Shown: positions 25,463-34,199 of the stretch, piece after piece
How the letters are laid out: each line of letters opens with the position of its first letter
Numbering within the stretch: the first letter of the stretch is position 1
Origin: Sphingobium sp. CECT 9361
Lineage (GTDB): Bacteria; Pseudomonadota; Alphaproteobacteria; Sphingomonadales; Sphingomonadaceae
DNA length: 64,000 nt
Assembly (NCBI RefSeq): GCF_918741285.1
Contig: NZ_CAKKNC010000009.1
Span: 95,876 to 159,875 of the forward strand
Reading direction: 5' to 3'
Notes under the pieces: model-generated
Database searches by the model: none
The model's input: the letters and a program-made list of their open reading frames with translations, nothing else
What the model was told of the DNA's origin: nothing
Translations under genes and position numbers: made by a program

Positions 25463-25986
25463 ACCAAAGCGTCACCCCCTCCCTCATCAGGCTGCCGGAG
25501 GTTCACGGCCTCGTCACCGCGGCCGCTCGCTGCTGGCGCGTCGCGCGTGATCAGCACGCTGCAGTCCAGCGGCGCCTCTACAGGCTGCTCGCGGAGCGGG
25601 ACTACGGAATGCTTGCGCCGGTCTTCCACGGCTTGCTGACCCTCTACGAAGTTACCTTGAACAGACCCTTGATCGTTGGCGGATCGGTCCTGTCTCAGGA
25701 TGAGCAAGCGCTGCTGGACATGATCGATGGCTCCGGCGGCCGCGAGGCACCGACACGGTGCAGCGAGGGCATGGCCGAGGCGTTCTCGGGCGCGGTGCAA
25801 TCGGCGCGGATCATGTTGGTGAAGGTGCTTGCCGACCGGATTGGCCCCTATCCTCCATTCGCCACGCCGCTCTCCAACGCGGATTTCAACGGAGGCGAGG
25901 GCCTGTTCCCCTGGACGGGACGAGCGCAAACACGCGTGACCGGCATGACCAGCGTTCGGCGGCCTGATCCGTTCGCGGTTATCTAG
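25459..25986 (+). CDS. Hypothetical protein, 175 aa, in a putative iron-responsive operon
   Basis: A soluble, mostly helical protein with no named domain. Features are AAARCWRVARDQHAAVQRRL, then YEVTLNRPLIVGGSVLSQDE, and the Gly-rich NADFNGGEGLFPWTGRA near the end. There is no signal peptide or membrane helix. It is coupled to the 36-residue gene upstream and shares the palindrome at 25281-25305. The iron link comes only from that site and the suf-like neighbours. Confidence 0.65.
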   Translation: MNQSVTPSLIRLPEVHGLVTAAARCWRVARDQHAAVQRRLYRLLAERDYGMLAPVFHGLLTLYEVTLNRPLIVGGSVLSQDEQALLDMIDGSGGREAPTRCSEGMAEAFSGAVQSARIMLVKVLADRIGPYPPFATPLSNADFNGGEGLFPWTGRAQTRVTGMTSVRRPDPFAVI

Positions 25987-26158
25987 GATGAGCGCATCGG
26001 CGGGGTGCTGCGACGGCTCCATTGAGAAGCCAACGTCAGCACTTCTCCGTCTTTCTGCATCGCTCGCGCCACTGGGCTGTAGAGTTACGTAGATTCCACG
26101 AATGCCAACGCCTGCTAAATGATCGACCTTCCCGTCAGCTTAGACGTGCGAGGGCGAC

Positions 26159-26980
26159 ATGACCGTGAAGGACATATTGGCGATCGTCGATACGGGCGAT
26201 GAAGACGAGCAGTTCCTCAAGGACGCACGTGAGTTCTCGCGCTTCCATGAGGCGCATCTTAGCGTTGCAATTCTTTCGGCTGTCCCGACACCGGATTATG
26301 CCCTCGCCTACACCCAGCCCTTTTTTCTTCTGTCGGACTATGTCGAGGCGGCCGAGGAAAAGCAGGCGAAAGTCGCAAAGATTGGCGAGCGCGACGGCTT
26401 CGAGGTTCGGATTCTGAGCGACGATCCTGGCGCCTTGCTGGAGAAAGCCCCGGTACAGGCTCGTTATGCCGATCTGATCCTCTTCGGTCCCGTGGATGCC
26501 TATGCCAACAAGCATCTGCGGCGCCGGCTCTTCGAGAATATCGCCCTCTCCTCGGGTCGACCTGTGATCGTCCTGCCCGCGCAGTGGAAGCCCCGCCCCT
26601 TCGCGCATCTCGCCATCGGATGGAATGCGACGCGCGAAGCGGCCCGCGCGCTGGGCGATGCGCTGACACTCGCGCAGCCGGGCGCCAGGATCGATGTGCT
26701 CGTGGTCGATGCCAAAGCCAGCACGAAGGGGCACGGCTCCGAGCCCGGCGCCGACATCGCGCGCAATCTCAGTCGGCACGGTTTCAACGTGACGGTTCAT
26801 GCGCTGTCTTCGGAAGGCGAGAACCAGTCCGCCGTCCTGGTTGATTTTGCGAGGCGAAATCGCGCCGATTTGTTGGTCATCGGCGCCTCCGCCCATTCCC
26901 GGCTGCGCGAACTGTTCCTGGGCGGTGTCACCCACGACCTGCTCGACGGCGCCCCCCTGCCGGTTCTTCTGGGGCATTGA
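26159..26980 (+). CDS. Universal stress protein with two UspA domains
   Basis: A 273-residue tandem Usp. The first domain (VKDILAIVDTGDEDEQFLKD to GRPVIVLP) lacks a clear ATP motif. The second (FAHLAIGWNATREAARAL to PLPVLLGH) carries the nucleotide-binding pattern VIGASAHSRLRELFLGGVTH, matching G-x2-G-x9-G-[ST]. Double Usp proteins are often induced by low oxygen. It opens a block of energy and stress genes that are mostly damaged. Confidence 0.9.
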   Translation: MTVKDILAIVDTGDEDEQFLKDAREFSRFHEAHLSVAILSAVPTPDYALAYTQPFFLLSDYVEAAEEKQAKVAKIGERDGFEVRILSDDPGALLEKAPVQARYADLILFGPVDAYANKHLRRRLFENIALSSGRPVIVLPAQWKPRPFAHLAIGWNATREAARALGDALTLAQPGARIDVLVVDAKASTKGHGSEPGADIARNLSRHGFNVTVHALSSEGENQSAVLVDFARRNRADLLVIGASAHSRLRELFLGGVTHDLLDGAPLPVLLGH

Positions 26981-27026
26981 TCGCTACAATCACCCAATAG
27001 CGCGCCGCAGTTTTCGGAGCCTCGTC

Positions 27027-27405
27027 ATGTCTTCTCAATCTCCAGCGCAATCGAGCCTCACCACCCGCACGGGGCTGAACCTGCGCATTCGCCGCGCTAT
27101 TGCTGCCGATGAAGCCGCGCTCGAGACCTTCTTCGAGCAGGTGACGCTTGAGGATTTGCGTTTTCGCTTCCTCTCAGCGGTTCAGCATGTGGGACATGAT
27201 CAGATCGCCGCCATGCTGCGGACCGATCAGCAGGCTGAGACCGTCCTGGCTTTCGCGGGGGATGGGGCGCTCGTCGGTGTAGCGACGCTCGCCGCGGATG
27301 CGCGACGTGAGACCGCGGAAGTGGCGGTTTCGGTGCATCGCGACTGGAAGGCGCAAGGCGTTGGCTGGAGCCTGTTGCGGCACGCGGCGCAAATTGCGCG
27401 CGCCT
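27027..27405 (+). pseudogene. GNAT acetyltransferase domain, C-terminus lost
   Basis: From ATG 27027 about 125 residues read as the front of a GNAT domain, including NLRIRRAIAADEAALETFFE, LVGVATLAADARRETAEVAV and the start of the acetyl-CoA site (VHRDWKAQGVGWSLLRHAAQ). At about 27405 the reading frame that makes sense jumps to an alcohol dehydrogenase. The closing strand and helix of the GNAT fold are therefore missing. Confidence 0.7.
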
Positions 27406-27900
27406 CATATCATCGCCCAGGTCGCCGTCTGGCAGGGGCGCGAGGTTTATGCCTTCACCCGCGAAGAGGACACGCAAGCCCAGGCCTTCGCACGATCGCT
27501 CGGCTGCTGCTGGGCCGGCGCGTCGACCGAGCAGCCGCCTGTGCAACTCGACGCCGTTCTCATCTTCGCGCCAGTCGGTGCGCTTGTTCCCGCCGCCCTG
27601 AAGCTGGTGCGCAAGGGTGGCCGGGTCGTCTGCGCCGGCATCCATATGAGCGACATCCCAAGCTTCGCCTATGCGGATCTCTGGGAAGAACGGCAGATCC
27701 TCTCCGTCGCCAATCTGACGCGCGAGGACGGCACATCCTTCTTCGAGGTGGCAGCGCAATCGGGGCTGCGCACAGTTACCGAAACTTTCCCGCTGGAAGA
27801 GGCGAATGTCGCGCTGGATCGCTTGCGAAGCGGCGCGCGGACGGGTGCTGCGGTGCTTATCCCGCCGCGGGGAGACATAGCGACCGATGCCCATGGCTGA
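27405..27900 (+). pseudogene. Zinc-type alcohol dehydrogenase, C-terminal part only
   Basis: The frame reads AHIIAQVAVWQGREVYAFTR, then VQLDAVLIFAPVGALVPAAL, KGGRVVCAGIHMSDIPSF and ERQILSVANLTREDG. This is the NAD-binding half and tail of an AdhP/AdhA-type dehydrogenase. The zinc-binding catalytic N-terminal domain (about 180 residues) is absent, replaced by GNAT sequence. It overlaps the next gene's start by 14 bases. Confidence 0.72.
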
Positions 27901-29196
27901 TCCGTCCGATCTGACCGAATGGCTGGCATCTGGAGAAGCTTTCCGAGTGTCCGGGCCTGTCCGCCGCATCGACACCCATGCGGCGAGCATTTTCCTGAAT
28001 GGCGAGACAGCCTGGAAGATCAAGCGCCCCGTTGATCTGGGCTATCTCGACTTCTCCACGCCCGACAAGCGCCGGATGGCTCTCGAAGCCGAACTCAAGC
28101 TCAATCGGCGAACCGCGCCGGCTCTCTACAAAGCGGTGCATCCGATCACACGGGATGAGGACGGTTCGTTCGCCATCGATGGTGACGGCGAAGCGGCGGA
28201 CTGGATCCTCGAAATGCGTCGCTTCCCGGACGGAGCGCTCTGGAGCGAACTGGCGGACCGGAACGCTCTCGATGAGGTGGCGCTGCAAAAGCTGGCCGAC
28301 GCGCTCGTTGGCTTCCATGCGAAGGCGCAGATCGCGTGGCCGGGCGACGGCGCGGCCCGTATCGGCAAGATCATCGCCGGCAATGCCGAGGCGATGGCGC
28401 TCTATCCCGACATCCTCGAGCCCAAGGCCGTCGCGGAACTTACCGGGCGGCTTGAGGCGCATGTCGATCAGAACAGTGGCTTGCTCGATGCACGCGGGAA
28501 GGCCGGCCGCATCCGGCATGTCCATGGCGATCTCCATCTTGCCAATATCGCGACGATCGACGGTGTGCCGACGCCGTTCGACTGCCTCGAATTCGATCCC
28601 GAGTTGGCGACGACCGACGTCCTCTATGATCTCGCCTTCCTGTTGATGGATCTGCCCTGTTGCAAGGGCCGCCCAGGCAAGGCCATCCAGCGCCATGTAA
28701 GTCGCGCGACTGGCTTCGGCGGTATAGCCGGACGCCGGCAGGGGCGTCTCGGCGAAGACCCCGGCCAGGCGCTTGCGCAGGACATCGCTGCGCAGGATGC
28801 GAGCTCCTGGCGACCTGCCGACGGCATCCCCGAGCGTTCGCGCCAATGTCGATTTGCCCGTACCTGACAGACCGCCGATCGCGATCAGCCGCGGCGCTTC
28901 GTCGGCAACGAGCTGTCCCGCTACCGCAAGATAATGGGCTGCCGCTTTGGCATCACCGCCGTCGCCGCCGTGTTTTGCCCGCGCCGCCGACACATGAGCG
29001 CGGATGCATGCACGCACGCTCATGAACAGCGGCATGAGACCGACAGCGCCTTCGTCCTCGGGCGAATGATCCAGATAGCGATTGAACATCATATTGGCTT
29101 CGCGACGAAGGCCCTGCTGCCACATGGCGTGATCGCCGACGCGGTGTTCGGGATGACGCAAGAGCGCGACGCAATCGAAGAGGTCGCGGGCCGCGT
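27887..29196 (+). pseudogene. Fused aminoglycoside-phosphotransferase-like / P-loop kinase with an internal 468-bp inversion
   Basis: Three blocks make one gene. Forward 27887-28654 encodes the APH-like domain (HVHGDLHLANIATIDG, then FDCLEFDPELATTDVLYDLA). Segment 28655-29122 is inverted and, read on the minus strand, gives EANMMFNRYLD and the P-loop IAIGGLSGTGKSTLARTL. Forward 29123-29196 continues with GVIADAVFGMTQERDAIEEV. Flipping the middle restores DLWQQGLRREA at one joint and ALATGHGVIADAV at the other, both exactly in frame (156 codons). The 3' end is also lost at about 29196. The product here is non-functional. Confidence 0.85.
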
Positions 29197-29804
29197 ACCC
29201 ACATGCTCGTTGGCAGGAAGGTGTTGATCGTAGCGATCAGGATGACGATCGCGAGGCCCATGCTGGTGCCGGTCCGGCTGTTGTCCCTGCGGCCCCGCTT
29301 CATCCACAACACGCCAGGAGCGGCAGCAATGAGCATGTTGGTGAACAGAAACCATTGCAGGATGCTGCCCTGTCCCATGAACCCGATCAGGATATTGATG
29401 AGGCAATAGAAGGCCGCGAGTTGCAGGCCCACGCTCAGCAGTGCGTTCCCGAGCGTAACCGGGCGGGAAAAGACCTCCCCGAAAACCTCCTGCCGCTCAA
29501 CCGTGATGACCATGTATATGTTGATGATCTCGAATATGTTCCAGACCAGCAGCGCGATCGCCGTGGCGGTGAAGAACCAGTGCCATTCATGGCTGGCCGC
29601 AGCCATGAACATGATGATCGCCCAGCTGCTGTCATGCGCCAGATAGAAGGTATGCATCCAGATCGGATAGGGCGCCTTCTTCTCCCGGAAGATGAGCGCG
29701 AAGCTGTAGATATATTCGAGATAGCCGAACAGGAAGGTCACCGCCGTGATCGCAAGCAGCGGCGTGTTGTCGAGCCGGAACGCGGCCATGAGTTGATCAT
29801 ACAT
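29197..29804 (-). pseudogene. Multi-pass membrane protein, C-terminus lost
   Basis: About 200 residues with six hydrophobic helices, among them LLAITAVTFLFGYLEYIYSF, SSWAIIMFMAAASHEWHWFF, ALLVWNIFEIINIYMVI and AIVILIATINTFLPTSMWV. I do not recognise the family. The sequence ends abruptly after SMWV where it meets the kinase tail at about 29197. It diverges from a TetR gene with a large palindrome between them, so the TetR protein probably represses it. Confidence 0.65.
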
Positions 29805-29829
29805 CGAAGCGACTCCGCGCTATCGGCCT

Positions 29830-29875
29830 AACTTGACGATCGGCAAGTATTTAGGAACTTACCGATCGTCAAGTT
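29830..29875. promoter_or_regulatory. TetR operator, 19-bp near-perfect inverted repeat
   Basis: AACTTGACGATCGGCAAGT (29830-29848) faces its complement at 29857-29875, with one mismatch and an 8-base spacer. It fills the gap between the divergent membrane-protein gene (start 29804) and tetR (start 29894), the standard arrangement for TetR autoregulation. Confidence 0.8.
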
Positions 29876-29893
29876 TTCGTGCATGGGGTGACG

Positions 29894-30454
29894 ATGAGTC
29901 AAACCGATCCAGCCCTTCAATCGCTCAAACGGACGCGAGGCGGGCGCGAGCGCTTGCTTCAAGCGGCGACCGACCTTTTCCGAACCCATCGCTTCGCGGG
30001 TACGTCGCTGCAGATGATCGCGGACAGGCTCGGTGTGTCGAAGGCGGCCATCTACCATCATTTCAAATCCCGCGACGACATCATCGAGGCGTTGATGGAA
30101 CCGGTGGTGGTGGATGCCGAAACTGCGATTGCACGGATTAGCGATCTGCCCCGCGAAGAACACTTTCGCTCCGCCCTGGACTTCTATGCTGCCTTCACGG
30201 TCAAGCATCGTGACATCATCAGCACTGTCTTCTTTGATCGCCCGGCACTCGGCTCCGTCCTGTCCGGGAAAGTCGATCTCCTTGTCGACCAACTCGCCGT
30301 GCTTCTCGCCTACGACAATACACGGGCAGAAGAGGCCCGCGCGAAGATGATGATTTACGGAATTGCCGCCGTCGTCGCTGAACCCCGGCAATACGCCCTC
30401 GATGACGATGATCTGCTCAACCTGGTGACATGCCTTGCGAACGCATCGCAATGA
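29894..30454 (+). CDS. TetR-family regulator
   Basis: ATG 29894 (MSQTDPALQ) follows a GGGGTGA site. The HTH is typical: ERLLQAATDLFRTHRFAGTS, then MIADRLGVSKAAIYHHFKSR. The ligand domain contains FDRPALGSVLSGKVD. The 186-residue length is normal. The palindrome 19-64 bases upstream is the likely operator, controlling this gene and the divergent membrane protein. Confidence 0.9.
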   Translation: MSQTDPALQSLKRTRGGRERLLQAATDLFRTHRFAGTSLQMIADRLGVSKAAIYHHFKSRDDIIEALMEPVVVDAETAIARISDLPREEHFRSALDFYAAFTVKHRDIISTVFFDRPALGSVLSGKVDLLVDQLAVLLAYDNTRAEEARAKMMIYGIAAVVAEPRQYALDDDDLLNLVTCLANASQ

Positions 30455-30540
30455 GCTTGGCGGGACACCAGCCGGCTTCACCGTGAACGTCAAGGCGGGC
30501 AGGTACAAGCCCCTGCACCGACGCGGTCGCGCCTTCACCA

Positions 30541-31234
30541 TCAGATAATGGCCTGGCCACCATTGACCGACAGCGTCGATCCCGTGATGAACCCCGCCTC
30601 TTCGGCAACGAGGAAGGCAACGCAGCGTCCAATATCCGTAGGCTGCGCGAGGCGCCCGACCGGGATGCGCGCCACGATCGTCTCCATGATCTCGGGCGGT
30701 ACGGCCGCGACCATTTCGGTGTCGGTATAGCCCGGCGCGACCGCGTTCACCGTCACGCCATCGCGCGCCACCTCGAGCGCCAGGGCCTGGTGAAGCCAAG
30801 CATGCCGGCTTTGGCGGCAGCATAGTTGGTCTGCCCGAACTGACCCGTCTGGCCGTTGATCGAAGCGATATTGACGATGCGTCCCCATCGCCGCGCCTTC
30901 ATGCCGCCTACAACGGCCTGCGCCATGTTGAAGCAGCTGTCGAGATCAACACCGAGCACCCCGTTTCCAGGCCTCTTCGCTCATCTTGAGCAAGCTGGAA
31001 CCGCGGGTGATGCCCGCATTGTTGACCAGGATATCAATGGTACCGATCGCAGCTTCAACCTGCGCGACGCCTGCCGCGCAGGCCGCATGGTCGGACACGT
31101 CCCAGCGGAAAGTCGGCCGCGCGCGCTTCGTTGCCGCTATATGTCGCAGCGACACGAGCGCCTGCAGCCTGAAGCGCGGTGCAGATGGCCGCGCCGATGC
31201 CGGTCGTACCGCCGGTTACAAGTGCCGTTCGCAT
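30541..31234 (-). pseudogene. phaB: Acetoacetyl-CoA reductase PhaB copy with three frameshifts
   Basis: Read in pieces this is a full SDR reductase: MRTALVTGGTTGIGAAICTA (NADPH loop), TIDILVNNAGITRGSSLLKM, INGQTGQFGQTNYAAAKAGM (Tyr/Lys catalytic pair) and FLVAEEAGFITGSTLSVNGG. The frame breaks near 31117 (extra base in a CTTTCC context), near 30963 (extra A in AAAC) and near 30793 (a missing A before GG). All three are short-homopolymer indels. PhaB reduces acetoacetyl-CoA to (R)-3-hydroxybutyryl-CoA; an intact copy is at 36280. Confidence 0.82.
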
Positions 31235-31241
31235 GACATTC

Positions 31242-31493
31242 TCAGCATGTTTCTTTCATGGGGGACTTCGCACCGCCGGAACTGAAGAGGGACAAAGTCG
31301 GGCGGGCAGACAGCGCCATCGGTGCCTTGATCGGAGCCAGCGCTCGATTGCCACGGATTTCCGCCAGACGGCGCTGATAGGCTTTCACCAATTGGGCATG
31401 GCAAAGGCGTGCTTCAGGGCAACCGGCCTGTTCAAGCCGACGTCGATGAAACAGCACGCGTTTCAGATAATAGCTGTGGTCATTGTCCAGCAC
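31242..31493 (-). CDS. Small protein, 83 aa, YY-x-x-R / C-x-E / H family
   Basis: GTG 31493 with a GAGGA site just upstream gives a basic helical peptide starting VLDNDHSYYLKRVLFHRRRL, then GCPEARLCHAQLVKAYQRRL and a looser tail. The tyrosines, Arg, Cys-x-Glu and His line up with the 50-residue protein at 2061-2213. It ends 7 bases before the phaB start, so the two are probably cotranscribed. Function unknown. Confidence 0.6.
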   Translation of the reverse strand: MLDNDHSYYLKRVLFHRRRLEQAGCPEARLCHAQLVKAYQRRLAEIRGNRALAPIKAPMALSARPTLSLFSSGGAKSPMKETC

Positions 31494-31657
31494 GGTCCTC
31501 GCCCTTTCCCAGGCAAGCCTGCGACACGGCCTGCTGGTTCGCATTACGCATATTCCCGTAAGCGCCCCCGGGTCGGCCCTAGTATGATCCCGTATATTCC
31601 CGAGCCACGCCGACCCTGATCTTTCCGGGAAGTTGCACGGATGAGCGGGGTAGACGC

Positions 31658-32738
31658 GTGAAGCTGGAAAAGATCGAAGCCTGGCACGCGTTGGCGGCTG
31701 ACTCGGTGCTCGACCGGCTGGAAGCCGATATCGCGGGCCTCAGCCAGCATGAAGCCGAAGAACGGCTGGCCCGTCACGGGCCGAATGCACTGCCGAGCAC
31801 CGCGGCGACGCACCCTCTCCTACGCTTTCTCGCCCAGTTCAACAGCGCGCTCATCTATTTCCTGCTCGCAGCGGCTTTCGCGGCAGCGTTGCTGGGCCAC
31901 CTCGTCGACGCGCTGGTCACAGGCGTCGTCGTCCTGGTCAACGCAATCGTCGGCTTCGCCCAGGAGGGCAAGGCAGAGCGAGCGCTGGGCGCGATCCGCG
32001 ACATGATCGCCCCGCACGCGACCGTCCTGCGCGACGGCGCGCGCCGGACAGTCTCGGTCCCGGACCTCGTGCCCGGCGACATCGTCATGCTCGAAGCCGG
32101 CGATCGTGTTCCAGCCGACCTGCGCCTGCTCCGCGCGCGCGGCTTATTGATCGACGAAGCGCCACTCACGGGCGAATCCGTGCCGGTCGAGAAACAGGAA
32201 GAGCCCGTCGAGGACGCGGCCGGCATCGCGGACCAGCGCAGCATGGCGTTCTCCGGCACTCTGGTCGCCTCCGGCCAGGCGAGCGGCGTCGTCGCGGCCA
32301 CCGGCACGCAAACGCAGATCGGCCGGATCAGCGGCTTGCTGCAGGCCGTCGAGACCGTGACCACCCCTCTGCTCCGGCAGATCAATCGCTTCGCACGCCG
32401 CTTCACCTGGCTGGTGATGGCCGGCTCGGTGCTGCTGTTCGCGTTCGCCGTGATTGCGCGCGAGTTTCACTGGATCGATGCCCTAATCGCCGTCGTGGCC
32501 CTTGCCGTCGGTATCATCCCCGAAGGCCTGCCAGCGGTCATCACCATCACGCTTGCCATCGGCGTGCAGCGGATGGCATCGCGCAACGCCGTCATCCGGC
32601 GCCTGCCGGCTGTAGAGACGCTGGGCGCAACCTCGGTGATCTGTTCGGACAAGACAGGCACGCTAACGCGCAACGAGATGATGGTCCGGCGCCTGCTTAT
32701 CGAGCGCGCCACAATCCTCGTCGGCGGATCGGGCTACC
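31658..32738 (+). pseudogene. Cation-transporting P-type ATPase, truncated after the phosphorylation site
   Basis: GTG 31658 starts a calcium/magnesium-type P-ATPase: the N-terminal cation ATPase domain (GLSQHEAEERLARHGPNALP), first helix pair (FNSALIYFLLAAAFAAALLG), actuator motif LTGESVPVEKQE, helix 4 motif IIPEGLPAVITITLAIG, and phosphorylation loop ICSDKTGTLTRNEMMVR. About 25 residues later (32738) it runs into a reversed phaB fragment. The nucleotide-binding domain and last six helices are missing, so no transport is expected. Confidence 0.88.
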
Positions 32739-32824
32739 CACGCTCCATCCCGCGGCTTTCAACGACCGCGCGATGGCAGCGCCGATGCCGCGGGTTCCAC
32801 CCGTTACGAGAGCAATATGCGTCA
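32738..32824 (-). pseudogene. phaB: N-terminal fragment of a further PhaB copy
   Basis: The minus strand reads MTHIALVTGGTRGIGAAIAR, then SLKAAGWSV, the first 29 residues of an acetoacetyl-CoA reductase with its nucleotide-binding loop. It ends where the P-type ATPase is cut, so one deletion removed the 3' ends of both converging genes. It differs in sequence from the copies at 30541 and 36280, making three phaB-type genes in 6.5 kb. Confidence 0.7.
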
Positions 32825-32891
32825 TGATTCTCCGGTTCCTTCTTGAGGTTACGCAGCGACAGTCGATCGCAGCGCCCTTTCGGAAAATGCG

Positions 32892-32903
32892 TAAGTATAC
32901 TTA
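32892..32903. promoter_or_regulatory. TAAGTATACTTA palindrome
   Basis: A perfect 12-bp dyad between the leftward phaB fragment (start 32824) and the rightward TetR gene (start 32984). A related AT-rich dyad, ACTTATAAGT, lies at 35911-35920 upstream of the intact phaB cluster. It is a candidate site for the TetR protein next door. Confidence 0.5.
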
Positions 32904-32983
32904 GTGGTTTTGTTATTGCGCCGGAGCAGGCCACGATCAGGTGCAGTCTTTCCCTTACGGATCGAAAGCCGCTATCAAGGCAT

Positions 32984-33661
32984 ATGGCAGTAAGGAAACC
33001 ATCTCGGCCCCAACCTCTCCCGCCGCGCGATCCCAGGGGTGGACGGCCGTCGCTTGAATTGGCGGCACGCCTTGGCGAGCATATTCTCGAGGTTGCCCTT
33101 CGGCAGTTCATCACGGAGGGCGCCGAAGGAGCGAGCATGGACAGGATCGCGGCGGCGGCGAATGTCTCGAAGCGTACGCTCTATACGCGCTATGGTTCGA
33201 AAAAGGCACTTCTCGTTGCGGCGACCGAACATGGAACCGCTCGCCACCTCAAGCCGATCAGGTCGGCCATTCCGCACGGAACGCCGCGGGAACAGGTTCT
33301 CCATGTCGCAAGGAAGCTGCTCGATCTTTCGCTCAGTGAAGAACTGATCGGCATACAAACCCTTGTGGATTGGATTGCAAAGCAGGGACTGGAAACGAAC
33401 AGGCCGCGGCCCTCAATCGGCGCGACGGCAGGAGTATCGGTTATCCTGCCCATCCTCCGGCAAGCCGCTTCTAACCTCGACTCTCGGGATGACGACCTGC
33501 CATTTATTGCAGGCTTCGTTTTCGATGCACTTGTCGGAGCTCCAAGGACACGCATTCTCTGGCGACGAGATTTGGCCAATACTGCCCAGGCCAAGGCAGA
33601 CTATCTTGAGCGGACGATGGACTTGGTCGCCCAAGCTGTTCCTCTCCTCGCTGGGAAATAG
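32984..33661 (+). CDS. TetR-family regulator next to a phaB fragment
   Basis: I choose ATG 32984 (MAVRKPSRPQ); the longer frame upstream has no coding character. After a proline-rich start the HTH reads HILEVALRQFITEGAEGASM, then RIAAAANVSKRTLYTRYGSK. The C-terminal region resembles the AefR-like TetR ligand domain. It diverges from a phaB remnant with TAAGTATACTTA between them, suggesting a role in PHB gene control. Confidence 0.82.
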   Translation: MAVRKPSRPQPLPPRDPRGGRPSLELAARLGEHILEVALRQFITEGAEGASMDRIAAAANVSKRTLYTRYGSKKALLVAATEHGTARHLKPIRSAIPHGTPREQVLHVARKLLDLSLSEELIGIQTLVDWIAKQGLETNRPRPSIGATAGVSVILPILRQAASNLDSRDDDLPFIAGFVFDALVGAPRTRILWRRDLANTAQAKADYLERTMDLVAQAVPLLAGK

Positions 33662-34199
33662 ACGAATTGAACGCAAAAGCGAACTGCAAAGCCTGGTCAG
33701 GCTTGCTCCCTCGCCGCCGGTCTCGCTTAAGTCTTCGTCGCGAGCAAGATCGGGCCGCCGGCGGGCTTTCCCCAACAACAGGCTTGTTATGCCCTCTCGT
33801 TCGGTCCCGTGTCTTTCACAAGGAGACACTTCTCAGATCTTCTGGAACGCCCGATGACTGGTTGGAACGGTAATCAACCGGTCATTGCCGCGACGAACGC
33901 GGTATCGGATCTTTCCGCGACAGGCGAAAGCAACTGCGATGGTTGCTCCGCGCAATAAGCGGTCCTTGGCCTTTCAGATATCCGAACGGCAACAAACGTT
34001 CTTACGGCGGAACCTGAGATCGAATGGTAAACCTTGCGTTGGCGGTTCTGGCCAGGCCGGTATTTCGCAAAATGATCTGGCCCAGCGTTCGAAGGAGGGT
34101 TCGCGGCGTCAATCGTTTGGCAGTCCGCCGACAAAGGCTGATCACGCCGCACATCCGTGAAATCGCGCAAACGCAGCAGAGTTCTGATGCACCTGGACG
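33662..34199. other. Intergenic region with no recognised gene
   Basis: About 540 bases. Frames exist on both strands but none has a start with a ribosome site, conserved motif or protein-like composition. It may be eroded coding DNA. I see no long repeat or tRNA-like fold. Confidence 0.45.

Noticed and set aside
28655..29122. Independent kinase gene on the minus strand
   Set aside because: The segment has no proper start or end of its own and completes the plus-strand kinase exactly when inverted.
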